In this document: positions 36,501 through 44,574 of the stretch, in pieces | Numbering within the stretch: position 1 is the stretch's first letter | Layout of the letters: each line of letters starts with the position of its first letter | DNA from: Candidatus Thorarchaeota archaeon | GTDB taxonomy: Archaea; Asgardarchaeota; Thorarchaeia; Thorarchaeales; Thorarchaeaceae | Reading direction: 5' to 3' | DNA: 64,000 nt | Assembly: GCA_029855935.1 (NCBI GenBank) | Contig: JAGSHN010000030.1 | Location: 1-64,000, forward strand | Translations under genes and position numbers: made by a program | Notes under the pieces: model-generated | The model's input: the letters and a program-made list of their open reading frames with translations, nothing else | The model's database searches: none | What the model was told of the DNA's origin: nothing

Positions 36501-36891
36501 CAAGGACGTCCGCAAGAACGCGGCGTTTGGTATGGGCCTGGTGGCCACCACGCTGCCTGACCCGAAGGAGCGAGTCGAACTCCTCCGACCACTCCTCAGG
36601 GACAAGGACGAGGATGTCCGTGGGTACGCGGCCCTTGGCCTGGGCCTGGTGGCCACCACGCTGCCTGACCCGAGGGAGCGAGTCGAACTCCTCCGACCAC
36701 TCCTCAGGGATAAGGACTGGGCTGTCCGCAAGAACGCGGCGTTGGGCTTGGCGCTCACTTGCTACCCTGTTGGTCGGATTCCATTCGGATATTGGTCTGC
36801 GTTGCAAGACAACTTTTCGCACACTTCGGAGGTAATGCTCCCGATTGCGTTGGTGGTTCAATCATACGCAAACAAGAAGGACAGAAAATAG
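33529..36891 (+). CDS. STAND (NACHT-like) ATPase with N-terminal hydrophobic region and HEAT-like repeats
   Basis: 1120 residues. A glycine/alanine-rich hydrophobic segment (about 28-54) is followed by helices and a coiled coil (about 100-200). The NTPase has Walker A GDVGMGKT (259-266) and Walker B FIFLDGLDE (323-331), with a sensor-like 'FVLSCRIADW'. From about residue 607 to 1080 there are some 13 repeats of 34-38 residues built on 'LPDPKERVELLRPLLRDKD' and 'ALGLGLVATT'. This is the plan of NLR-like immune proteins: effector, STAND switch, repeat sensor. ATG 33529 is shown; a TATA-like CAATTTATG at 33523-33531 could favour GTG 33574 or ATG 33592. The gene lies between the ECF/cofE pair and a cofE pseudogene. 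Confidence 0.85.
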   Translation: MMTRMTRTHNCGADTVDIKGLMKKVGKGILVAAASMVAGVALGPMAGGAVGSLVAKKMAELGVSIDADAIGDMIQRRIKDTPEGIARLFERKQMDGLAKEIARELGIRQDEAFAALQYGLRELQNTLSGIVEELKTNQSLLLEVLHLAQESDSKIGAIMENTSRIEVSISQVDTTLRSIERQLERVFKEFSKKYSTARLDYERLLIISRLHRQNAILASRYGICYDPDLYVPRLRDEETFEDFLSDVGLTDRNVFLVLGDVGMGKTWFLSRLSSITLGRGYPSFFVTLRQGIRSLTGILNRSTLPEFVSELESVISSSDQHAFIFLDGLDEMPGREARVILGNIATTRSNAVSFVLSCRIADWTVDDSIVQASHDLRHSIFENQEATHRAASLGIRTPVSVLLTEFTEPETRAAIERYGITHSIPPDLHSLIRRPFILRLVAQWSAAHGSVPSPSSPEFLDLMAGDDNPADSILGRLGIITQRETLFEIVKRFILERRDRLLLSQLPVDPESDTFQTIVSSGILQLSVGRVGTNVTINQNFIIPLIALTMERFSMISNDYDALRASLEEWLPDVAASVERLLGQPKSPFAPIQTQGRSTPVDQAQSSTALPDSTEVVPPIGRLLADEDKDVRSHTVEGASKAASRLPDSTEVVGHVQSRRQSEPTDAAQPSIILSDPKEIVDLLRPLLRDDMHVRGAAAVGLGLVATALAGSTEIIDLLRPLLRDKEPYVRYHAAWGLGLAATTLPNPNERVDLLRRLFEGVNLHSASALGLSLAATSLPNPSERVAVIRPLLTHKSSDNRRGAALGMGIVATTLPDPTEVIDLLRPLLSDEDVDAPGYAALGLSLAATTLPDPTKVIDLLRPLLDHKDVDVRIRTMRGLSLVATTLPDPKERVGLFRSLFRGTHYQHSAQRALCLGLVATSLPDSTYIVHDLQETIDRRKGLMEIRDTLFGGIPSDRIVMNYAVWGLGLAATTLPDPKKRVELLRPLLRDKDVRKNAAFGMGLVATTLPDPKERVELLRPLLRDKDEDVRGYAALGLGLVATTLPDPRERVELLRPLLRDKDWAVRKNAALGLALTCYPVGRIPFGYWSALQDNFSHTSEVMLPIALVVQSYANKKDRK
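36451..36768 (+). repeat. Near-identical coding repeats in the STAND gene
   Basis: The last three HEAT-like units are very similar at DNA level, not only in protein. Units begin with CTGCCTGACCCGA at 36451, 36553 and 36661, giving steps of 102 and 108 bases (34 and 36 codons). Blocks such as CTCCGACCACTCCTCAGGGA recur unchanged. This points to recent expansion or gene conversion; units nearer residue 610 are much more divergent. Confidence 0.75.
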
Positions 36892-36989
36892 AGGCAACCG
36901 TGACCATTGATGGGACTACCGTCGGGCAATTGTTGTTCGTCTACTATCGCATTGTCATGACAATTCCGTGTCGCGAGTGCGCTACCAAG

Positions 36990-37400
36990 GTCCTCTGGTC
37001 CGAAGAGGTCCTGAGTTTCAACAGAAAAGGTGGTTCGGATTGGCGCGTCACCATCATCAACACTGAGATCACGATCCGTCGCAATGGGGATGCTTTCAGT
37101 AGCCCATCTCATCAATAGCTCTGCCGCGGGTGCAATCTCTTTGGCGATACGGGCCAACGATGAAAGCGTGGTTCGCGTGTAGAGGTCTCACTCTCCGGAC
37201 TCTCCTGCGATGAGATCAAGGCCATACAGGCTGATGCATTTACTCGATGCTTGCTCTCTACGGCCCTTCCTGAGTGTCCGCCACAATGGATTGGACGTGA
37301 AGACCGGGCCCATTGAGAATATCCTGACTAGTTGCTCCCGCACTCACGGGAGGATCTCTGAACAGGGTAACAACATATCGGAGAGGGCGTCTTGCGCCTC
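36990..37400 (-). pseudogene. Decayed C-terminal half of a second cofE-like gene
   Basis: Minus-strand translation matches CofE residues about 125-245. Pieces found: 'RYVVTLFRDPPVSAG' against 'GYVVLLPRDPDASAE'; 'VADTQEGP*RA' against 'ITDTQGRPWRR', where a stop replaces Trp; after a frameshift, 'CISLYGLDLIAG' against 'CIGVSGIDPFVR'; then a stop, and 'DLYTRTTLSSLARIAKEIAP' plus 'AAELLM' against 'DLFGRVLKSSLICVADEIAA' plus 'AAELVM' (about 21 of 42 identical in the longest part, counted by eye). At least two stops and one frame change make it non-functional. The N-terminal half is not recognisable. It lies between the STAND gene and adenine deaminase. Confidence 0.75.
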
Positions 37401-37532
37401 AATTTCGTCTTGGCGGTCACCTGCCCTTTCAGAGACACCGCTCCCGAATGACCCCGTCCCCGGAGGTACTCCTAACCGAAAGCTTTTCACTGGAATCATA
37501 CGTGACTCTAGAAATCAACCGGGTGAGAAGAG

Positions 37533-39284
37533 ATGTTTCTGTCGCGCTCAGAGACCTATCCACTGGACGATATGATAGATGTTGCATCTGGGAGAACGAG
37601 AGCGGATCTCGTCCTGAAGAATGCCTCCGTGGTGAACGTGTTCACGGGCGAGATTGAGGAGGGCGACGTGGCGATCTTTCAGAACTACGTCGCTGGCATT
37701 GGCAAGTACGAGGGAGACAAGGTCATAGATCTCAAGGGACAGTACGTCGTTCCCTCGTTCATTGACGCGCATGTCCATGTCGAGTCATCGATGGTGATGC
37801 CCATTCAGTATGCACGCGCTGTCGTCCCCCACGGCACGGGCGCCGTCGTTGCAGACCCCCACGAGATAGCGAATGTTCTGGGTATCGAGGGCATCCTCTA
37901 TATGAGCAAGAGTATGCGGGGCGGCCCTCTTGAGTTCTACATCATGGTGCCGTCCTGTGTGCCCTCGACCGACCTTGAGACGAACGGAGTCTCGCTGGAC
38001 TTTCTTGACATCAAGCCGGTCCTGACGGAGCATTACGTCCTCGGCCTGGCCGAGGCGATGAACTATCCCGGCGTGATCTATCGCGACCCCGTCATTCTTG
38101 ACAAGATACGTCTGGCACTGGCGATGGAGAAGCGAGTCGATGGTCACGCGCCGGGAATTGCGGGAAACGACCTGAACGCCTACGTCGCGGCACGTATCAC
38201 ATCAGACCACGAGTGCACGACGCTCGAAGAGGCAAAGAGGAAGATGGCGAGGGGGATGCACATTCACATCCGCGAGGGCTCCACGGCGAAGAACCTGCGT
38301 GATCTGGCTCCCATCATCACTCCTGAGACGGCGATGTTCTGCAGCTTTGTGACCGACGACCGCAACACGCTTGACCTGCTGACCAAGGGACACATCGACA
38401 TTATGATCCGTGACGCAATCGAGTTGGGCGTCGACCCGGTGCTCGCGATCAAGGTGGCGACCATATCGCCTGCGGTACACTACGGCATCCAGTATGTGGG
38501 CGCCGTCGCGCCGGGCTACTATGCCGACCTCGCAGTCCTTGGTTCACTGGGGAAGGTCGATGTCAAGATGGTCTTCAAGCAGGGGATGCTGGTCGCAAAG
38601 GACGGCAAGATGGTCCGTGAGTTCGGGATGGCCGAGGAGCCCCGACTGAGAAGGTCCGTCAACATCCACTGGCTTGAGCCACACGACTTTGAGGTCAAGG
38701 CACGCGGCACTCACATCAACGTCATTGGGATGATCCCGCATCAGATTGTGACCGACTGGCTTGTCGAGGAGGCACGTGTCATCGACGGCCTCGTTGTCCC
38801 TGACACCGACCGGGACATAGCGAAGGTCGCAATCATCGAGAGACACAACGCCACTGCACCTCACGCCATCGGATTTGTCAAGGGAACCGGCATCAAGGAG
38901 GGCGCAATGGTCTCTTCAATCGCTCACGATAGTCACAACATCGTGGCCGTGGCGACAAACGACCACGACCTGATAGAGGCGGCAATACAGCTAGTGCGAA
39001 TGCAGGGCGGTATCGCTGTCGTCCGTGATGGCAAGGTCCTTGCCTCTCTCCCATTGCCAATAGCAGGCCTGATGTCGGACCGTCCCATCGAGGAGGTCAG
39101 CGAGAAGCTGCAGGAACTGAAGGAGGCAGCCCACGAGATCGGCAGCGAGCTGGACGAGCCGTTCATGTCAATGGCCTTTCTGTCACTGCCCGTCATTCCG
39201 CGCCTCAAGATCACCGACAAGGGACTCGTGGATGTGGACAACTTCCGTTTTGTGGACCTGTTTCAAGTGAAAGGAAGCGGGTAG
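37533..39284 (+). CDS. ade: Adenine deaminase
   Basis: 583 residues, the usual Ade length. The amidohydrolase core shows 'VVPSFIDAHVHVESSMVMP' (metal HxH), 'VADPHEIANVLG', 'VDGHAPGI' and 'FCSFVTDDRN', with the C-terminal domain 'IAHDSHNIVAVATNDHDLIE' typical of Ade. It converts adenine to hypoxanthine and ammonia in purine salvage, using Mn or Fe. ATG 37533 follows GGGTGAGAAGAG. It stands alone after the cofE pseudogene region. Confidence 0.93.
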   Translation: MFLSRSETYPLDDMIDVASGRTRADLVLKNASVVNVFTGEIEEGDVAIFQNYVAGIGKYEGDKVIDLKGQYVVPSFIDAHVHVESSMVMPIQYARAVVPHGTGAVVADPHEIANVLGIEGILYMSKSMRGGPLEFYIMVPSCVPSTDLETNGVSLDFLDIKPVLTEHYVLGLAEAMNYPGVIYRDPVILDKIRLALAMEKRVDGHAPGIAGNDLNAYVAARITSDHECTTLEEAKRKMARGMHIHIREGSTAKNLRDLAPIITPETAMFCSFVTDDRNTLDLLTKGHIDIMIRDAIELGVDPVLAIKVATISPAVHYGIQYVGAVAPGYYADLAVLGSLGKVDVKMVFKQGMLVAKDGKMVREFGMAEEPRLRRSVNIHWLEPHDFEVKARGTHINVIGMIPHQIVTDWLVEEARVIDGLVVPDTDRDIAKVAIIERHNATAPHAIGFVKGTGIKEGAMVSSIAHDSHNIVAVATNDHDLIEAAIQLVRMQGGIAVVRDGKVLASLPLPIAGLMSDRPIEEVSEKLQELKEAAHEIGSELDEPFMSMAFLSLPVIPRLKITDKGLVDVDNFRFVDLFQVKGSG

Positions 39285-39790
39285 TTAGCCTACGTGCTGG
39301 GAACTCATCCATACTTTCCTCTCGATCTGCGCTTTCCGGCAGACGGGGAACTGAATGAAGACGTATGACGAATCCTAGGAATGAAAGAGGGGGGAGAATA
39401 CATCCATTGTGCGATGACACAAAAGTACAGAATCGGGAAAAGCACTAGGCAGAAACGGAATTGCCAAGTTCTTAGATAGTGGAAAGACGCGTGCGTTCAC
39501 AGAAGGACATCCGTATGCTAGCCGTACGTAGAATGAAAAACTCGACGGGAATCATCCTTCTTCGAACGTATGGGTGCGTGGCAACTGACCGTGAAGCTAC
39601 GCCAGCTTTGACACCGCAGCCTGCCTTGGCGAGTGGTTTGGCCACGACCCTCCCAACGCTCTTGTGCTTCCGATCTGCGGAAACGGCCCCACTGGTGGAG
39701 TCGCCCAATCTGGTTTCTACGACAAAAAGGAAACAGTAATGAGAGAATCCTCGCTGAAGAGAGGAAGATGCAAGACGACCAGTTGAAGAA
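39285..39790. other. AT-richer intergenic region, no assignable gene
   Basis: About 500 bases between ade and the membrane gene. Base use is visibly richer in A and T than in the flanking genes. Several overlapping open frames exist on both strands, none with a recognisable product. One short frame near 39600-39740 reads like protein ('ALVLPICGNGPTGGVAQSGF') but lacks a start and is interrupted upstream, so it may be a gene remnant. No repeats or mobile-element ends were found. Confidence 0.4.
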
Positions 39791-40657
39791 GTGAGGGACT
39801 GGTGTTTGAAACAGAGAAGGCTAAGAGCCATCTTGGCAACTGTACTAGAAGCCGCTAGGGGATGGGAGAGAGGGAAATGGGTGCAAGCTGGCGGATTCCT
39901 CTTGGTCCTAGTTGCGGGCTTCCTTCGATTCAGTTCATTCCTGCTCATTGTTTCCCCTAGCGAGTACATCAATAACCTTGCTACAGAGAAACTGGAGGTT
40001 ATGCTCCTATCGGTCGGTGTCTTGTTGTATCTAGTAGGCTACGTGGTTACGGAAACTCCAGTTGAAGAACCACAAGAGGAAGAGCCGGAATTACCATCCA
40101 CAGAGCTGGAACCATATAGTGTGTCGGTGGAGTTTCTTGTTAGCAGAATTGATGCATTGGAAGATGTGCAAAACAATCTCCGGACTGGAGCAAGCATTCT
40201 CGCGGGTGTGTTCAGCGGGATAGCCATCTGGATGATGAATCTGGGCCGTCCACTGGTTCCTTTTGAAGGCGGGGTGACTTTGGCGTGCATACTCGCAGCG
40301 CTACTTTGCCTATGGGCCATTATTTCCTCCTTCAAACTTTGCAGAATTAGATTCCCGGCCGCCACGCTGAACGAGGACCTTCTTCCCGAGAATCAGTCTG
40401 AGGGCGTGTACAAGAAACAGCTTTGTGAAATGGTGAAGGAAAAGTTCAGAGTGGTCGAAGGCATTAAGAAAACTGTGGCATCCGCCGTCTTTTGGGTTAT
40501 CCTAGTCACAGGAGCCGTCTTCGATTGGAGCGGGATTCTAGCGCACCCGGCAACCTCGCTATGGGTTGACCATCTCGCGTACGTTGCAGCCTTTGCTATG
40601 GCTGCGGCAGTTCTGTTGTTCGCCCTTGTGGTCCTTGAGAGAATATACGTTGGCTAG
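39791..40657 (+). CDS. Six-helix membrane protein, possibly acquired
   Basis: 288 residues with hydrophobic segments at about 31-55, 68-90, 133-153, 160-180, 228-248 and 258-283. An acidic-proline loop (EEPQEEEPELPSTELEP) lies after the second and a charged helix before the fifth. No family recognised; 2TM-type effector proteins of defence systems have similar simple layouts, but nothing here proves that. Codons use more A/T at third positions than neighbours, in common with the preceding 500 bases, suggesting transfer. GTG 39791 is the start by default. Confidence 0.55.
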   Translation: MRDWCLKQRRLRAILATVLEAARGWERGKWVQAGGFLLVLVAGFLRFSSFLLIVSPSEYINNLATEKLEVMLLSVGVLLYLVGYVVTETPVEEPQEEEPELPSTELEPYSVSVEFLVSRIDALEDVQNNLRTGASILAGVFSGIAIWMMNLGRPLVPFEGGVTLACILAALLCLWAIISSFKLCRIRFPAATLNEDLLPENQSEGVYKKQLCEMVKEKFRVVEGIKKTVASAVFWVILVTGAVFDWSGILAHPATSLWVDHLAYVAAFAMAAAVLLFALVVLERIYVG

Positions 40658-40729
40658 CCCTTAATAGAGAATACTTCGCAGTGCCTACAGGCGATCACGG
40701 TCTACGCCCCCCCCGCACAATGCGATATC

Positions 40730-40756
40730 TTTTTAACGTATGAACATATGTTCATA
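40730..40756 (+). promoter_or_regulatory. Promoter and palindromic operator of the arsR-metal ATPase operon
   Basis: A TATA-like CTTTTTAACG (40729-40738) is directly followed by a perfect 18-base palindrome, TATGAACATATGTTCATA, at 40739-40756. This spans the expected transcript start for ATG 40772. It is the size and form of ArsR/SmtB-family operators, so the first gene of the operon probably binds here and blocks transcription until metal is present. Confidence 0.8.
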
Positions 40757-40771
40757 TATTGAAGACTGGAG

Positions 40772-41095
40772 ATGAAGATAAGACTATTCGCACGCCGGGG
40801 TGACGACGTGCCCGACGATAGGGTCGTGTCACGCGTTGTCCAGATGTTCCGAGCGCTCGCAGACGAAACCCGGCTGAAGATACTCAGCCTGCTGGAGGGC
40901 GGTGACGAGTACGGGGTGACCGAGATTGCAGTGACGCTCGGACTGACGCAGAGTAATGTGAGTCATCACCTGAGCCGGCTTATGGACATGGGCTTTGTGT
41001 CCTACCGGCGCGAGGGCCGGTTCGTATACTACAGGATCTCGGACGAGTGCATCAAGGACATAATGAGGAGAGCAAGAGACCATGTCACATCATGA
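40772..41095 (+). CDS. ArsR/SmtB-family metal-responsive repressor
   Basis: 107 residues. The winged helix covers about 20-95: 'MFRALADETRLKILSLLEGG', 'VTEIAVTLGLTQSNVSHHLS' and 'GFVSYRREGRFVYYRISDEC'. The 'SNVSHHLSRL' recognition helix is typical of the family. Cysteine ligands of the ELCVC type are absent; possible metal ligands are late residues ('DECIKD', 'ARDHVTS'). It overlaps the ATPase gene by 14 bases and has a palindromic operator at its promoter, so it should autoregulate the operon. Confidence 0.9.
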   Translation: MKIRLFARRGDDVPDDRVVSRVVQMFRALADETRLKILSLLEGGDEYGVTEIAVTLGLTQSNVSHHLSRLMDMGFVSYRREGRFVYYRISDECIKDIMRRARDHVTS

Positions 41096-42995
41096 AGAGG
41101 GCGTGTACTGTACCTATTGTGCTACGCTTGAGGACCAAGAGGAGGAGTTCAACCCCAGAAGAGAGTATACACTCACGGCCATCGCGTCGGCCCTGCTGGC
41201 CAGCGCGGTGGTGGCGGACTTCATCATCAAGAATCTGCTAGTCGCCTACACGCTCTACATTGGCACGATGATAGTTGCAGGAAGAGCGATCATCCCGAAG
41301 GGGTTCAAGGGCCTGCTCAGGGTGCATCTCGACATCAACTTCCTGATGACATTTGCCGCACTCGCATCACTGATCATAGGTGCCCCGGCTGAGGGTGCGA
41401 CAGTGCTCCTGCTGTTCTCGGTCGCCGAGCTTCTTGAGGACATCGCAAATCAGAGGGTCAGGAGAGAGCTGGACGCGGTCATCAGTCTGAGGCCCCACGT
41501 CGCGACTGTCATCAGAGATGGTCGGCGCTACATCGTCCCGGTCGAGGAGGTGGCCGTTGGTGAGATAGTCGCTGTCCGGCCTGGAGAGAGGATCTCTGTT
41601 GATGGCGTTGTCGTCGAGGGTACGACCTACGTTGACGAGTCAGCAATCACTGGCGAGTCGGTCCCGGTTCCGAAGCAGCCGGGCGAGAGGGTCTATGCAG
41701 GGACTGTGAATCAGGCTGGCTATATCGAGATCAAGACGACAAAGAGCGCTGACGAGAGCGTGGTCGCAAGGATTGTCAGCCTCGTTGAGGAGGCGCAGAG
41801 GCACAAGTCTCGGACAGAGACCACCGTGGCACGTATCTCTCACAAGTACACGCCTCTGGTCGTGGCGGGGTCTATTCTTCTCGCACTGTTCAACTTCGCA
41901 CTTGGAGCCACACCGGCACAGGCCGTCTACAGAGGGCTGACACTGCTGGTGGCTGGCTGTCCGTGCGCATTCGCCATTGCCATCCCTGTGAGCATGGTGT
42001 CCTCCATCACGGGATATGCCCGAGAGGGCGTGCTCGTCAAGGGGTCCCGCCACGTCGAGACAATGGCGAGGACCGAGGTCGTCGCGCTGGACAAGACCGG
42101 CACACTGACCGAGGGCGCACTGTCTGTGAGCAACATATGCATTCACTCGGATGCAACCCCAGAGGAGGTCCTTGCAACGGCAGCCTCTCTTGAGCAGAAG
42201 TCCGAACACCCGATTGCTCAGGCGATACTGAGAAAAGCGGAGGAGAAAGGGGTGGCCATATCCGACGTCTCAGACTTTCAAGTCGTCCCGGGAATGGGAG
42301 TTGCGGGGACGATTCGTGGCGTTGAGTATGGTGCAGGAAACCTCAGACTGATCAAGCAGGAGAGAGTGGCCCTTCAGATGCCCGAAGACCACGAATGCGG
42401 TGATGGCTCACTGGTCTACGTATACCGTGGTGACCACCACCTCGGGACGATTGTGCTGAGCGACACCGAGCGTTCTGACAGTCCTGATGTCATTGCAGAG
42501 TTGAAGGAGATGGGAATCCGTGTCGTGATGCTCACGGGCGACAACAGAAAGACCGCGGAGATCGTCGCAGAGAGGCTCGGCATCGACGACGTCCACGCGG
42601 AGCTCCTCCCCGAGGACAAGGTCAACATCGTGAAGAAGATATCCCAGGACCACGTCGTGATGATGGTGGGCGACGGGATCAATGACGCTCCCGCCCTTGC
42701 AATGGCGGATGTCTCTGTGGCTGTTGCGGCGGCGACCAATGACGCAGCCATCGAGGCCGCTGATGTAGCCCTGATGAGAGGAGACATATCGTTGCTGCCA
42801 AGGATGATCCAGAAGGCACGCAGAACAATGGGCGTCATCCGTCACAATGTTGCCATTGCAATTGGGGCGAAGGCCTTCGTGGGACTCATGGCGGTCTTTG
42901 GCCTCGCGCCTCTCTGGTTCGCCGTTGCTGTGGGCGATATGGGTGTATCCTTTGTCGTCATAGCAAATGCCCTGAGACTGGCAAAGCGCACGTAG
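41082..42995 (+). CDS. P1B-type heavy-metal-exporting ATPase (Zn/Cd-like)
   Basis: 637 residues. Motifs: CPC in 'LLVAGCPCAFAIAIPVS' (about 292-294), phosphorylation DKTGT (D337), 'SEHPIA' (about 374-379), 'GDGINDAP' (from 530) and the last helix 'AVGDMGVSFVVIANALRL', whose Asp is typical of the Zn/Cd/Pb (P1B-2) branch. The N-terminus lacks an HMA domain but has a short His/Cys patch (SHHEEGVYCTYC) that could bind metal. It pumps metal ions out of the cell, under control of the overlapping ArsR gene. Confidence 0.92.
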   Translation: MSHHEEGVYCTYCATLEDQEEEFNPRREYTLTAIASALLASAVVADFIIKNLLVAYTLYIGTMIVAGRAIIPKGFKGLLRVHLDINFLMTFAALASLIIGAPAEGATVLLLFSVAELLEDIANQRVRRELDAVISLRPHVATVIRDGRRYIVPVEEVAVGEIVAVRPGERISVDGVVVEGTTYVDESAITGESVPVPKQPGERVYAGTVNQAGYIEIKTTKSADESVVARIVSLVEEAQRHKSRTETTVARISHKYTPLVVAGSILLALFNFALGATPAQAVYRGLTLLVAGCPCAFAIAIPVSMVSSITGYAREGVLVKGSRHVETMARTEVVALDKTGTLTEGALSVSNICIHSDATPEEVLATAASLEQKSEHPIAQAILRKAEEKGVAISDVSDFQVVPGMGVAGTIRGVEYGAGNLRLIKQERVALQMPEDHECGDGSLVYVYRGDHHLGTIVLSDTERSDSPDVIAELKEMGIRVVMLTGDNRKTAEIVAERLGIDDVHAELLPEDKVNIVKKISQDHVVMMVGDGINDAPALAMADVSVAVAAATNDAAIEAADVALMRGDISLLPRMIQKARRTMGVIRHNVAIAIGAKAFVGLMAVFGLAPLWFAVAVGDMGVSFVVIANALRLAKRT

Positions 42996-42996
42996 A

Positions 42997-44574
42997 CTAT
43001 CTGTAGTTCAGCAGTGCTCTCGAGGCTCTGGACAGAAAGAACCAGACCGCTGCGAGGACAAACAGCGGAATCGCCAGAATCAGCAGCAGGCCTGAGACCT
43101 GAAGGACGAAGTAACCCAAGAGGCCCCCGAGTGCGAGATTGATCACGGGAAAGGCAAACACCAGGGGAATTGGTGGGCTTGAGGGCTCGTTCGTGAACAC
43201 GGGTATGTAGGCCCCGATCATTGTGCCCGTCGCGCAGAAGAGCGAGAGCAACGGAAGCGCCAGAACGACGAGCGACAGTACACCATCAAAAGTGACGAAG
43301 TACGCCAGCAGCAGAAGGGCTGGCACTGAGGCTATCAATGACTCGACAAGACTTCCAACAAACTTGGCGAGAACAACCGATGACCGCGGCAACGGGCTGA
43401 CCCGAAGCAGATAGATGTTCTCCCGTTCGTCCGAAAATGACAGCAGTGAAGTCGTGCTTGCAACGTGAAGGAATGCCATCTCGACCAGGAAGAACGCGTA
43501 TGGAATGAGGTTCCGTGTCGACACTGGAAGTGTTATTCTCGTAGCAGCATACGGGAAGACCACCCACAGTAGCACGGCGACGACAGAGGCACCAGCCGCA
43601 GAGACGTATTTCGCAAACTGTAGGGGAGAACGCATCCGCGTCCAGAAGTCCTTCAGGATGACCCACATCATTGGATCGCTGAACCGCGACTGCGAGAAGT
43701 CCACCTCGCCTCTGACCGCGCGCTCCAGTCTTGTTGGCCGGCTGACCGGGGTGGGACGTGCGATGTATCTCTCGTAGTCGCCTCTCTCGACGGACACCGT
43801 GACCACCAGGAACATTATGAGGAAGTCGATTCCGATCAGGCCCATCAGTGGCCACAGAAACTGAGTCTGAAGAATGCCAGCGGCCGACAGAGCGACAAGC
43901 GAGATCAGGCTGCTTGGCAAGAGAAGCCCCAGGACTGGGTTCGAGTTCGTAGCAGGATGGACAAGGGCAAGAGCAATGCAGCCCACGCAGACGTATACTG
44001 CCAGTCTCTTGAGACGACCCAGTCCACTTGCTCTGTGGCGTAGAGTGTACCCCAGCAATGACAGAAGGAAGACAAACTCGAGCAGCCCCAGCGCCCCGAG
44101 AACGGCAAGCGATATCTCACCGAGCGAGAGAGCCGTTCTGATGGTCATAGGATATAGAACCAGTACGATGATGAGGGCGATGGTCAGCTTTCGGAGTATT
44201 CGTCTGGCATATCGCGCTACAAAGATCTGGTGTGGTCCAACTGGTGCTGGCATCAAGGCGAACTCGTCCGGGGGCCTGAGAACAGAGGTCGTCCCTGAGC
44301 CGAACATCCCACTGATCAGCGATGAGGCCATCACCAAGCCAAGGACAGTAGCCACAGACTCGACGGTCAGATAGTCCCGAAGCAGAACGGGGACTGAGGC
44401 CAGCATACTACCCGCTGATGCGACCTGGCCAAGCACCCAGCTGATGAAGATTCCACCACACACCATCACCGCATAGAAACCTAGTAACGATGCGCTCTTC
44501 GCGGTCCTCCGCACACCATTGAGTACCTCGCGCATCTCCACGAAGACGAGTGCGTGAGTCTTCACTTTCCTCAC
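42997..44574 (-). CDS. ABC transporter permease, large
   Basis: 525 residues with about twelve hydrophobic helices in two halves joined by a cytosolic loop ('LERAVRGEVDFSQSRFSDPM'). The layout matches ABC-2 type exporter permeases of the two-half kind. GTG 44574 overlaps the stop of the ATPase gene (GTGA). No substrate is apparent; the set resembles exporters of lipids, peptides or antibiotics. Confidence 0.78.
   Translation of the reverse strand: MRKVKTHALVFVEMREVLNGVRRTAKSASLLGFYAVMVCGGIFISWVLGQVASAGSMLASVPVLLRDYLTVESVATVLGLVMASSLISGMFGSGTTSVLRPPDEFALMPAPVGPHQIFVARYARRILRKLTIALIIVLVLYPMTIRTALSLGEISLAVLGALGLLEFVFLLSLLGYTLRHRASGLGRLKRLAVYVCVGCIALALVHPATNSNPVLGLLLPSSLISLVALSAAGILQTQFLWPLMGLIGIDFLIMFLVVTVSVERGDYERYIARPTPVSRPTRLERAVRGEVDFSQSRFSDPMMWVILKDFWTRMRSPLQFAKYVSAAGASVVAVLLWVVFPYAATRITLPVSTRNLIPYAFFLVEMAFLHVASTTSLLSFSDERENIYLLRVSPLPRSSVVLAKFVGSLVESLIASVPALLLLAYFVTFDGVLSLVVLALPLLSLFCATGTMIGAYIPVFTNEPSSPPIPLVFAFPVINLALGGLLGYFVLQVSGLLLILAIPLFVLAAVWFFLSRASRALLNYR

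Noticed and set aside
35724-36861. Long minus-strand frames opposite the HEAT repeats
   Set aside because: Their repetitiveness only mirrors the repeats of the STAND gene; they lack starts with ribosome-binding sites.
39472-39972. Long minus-strand frame of 166 codons
   Set aside because: Overlaps the real membrane gene and the A/T-rich spacer; composition is Ser/Arg/Thr-rich without fold-like pattern.
43925-43950. GGGTTCGAGTTCG resembling a tRNA T-loop
   Set aside because: It lies inside the ABC permease coding sequence, and no acceptor or anticodon stems can be drawn.
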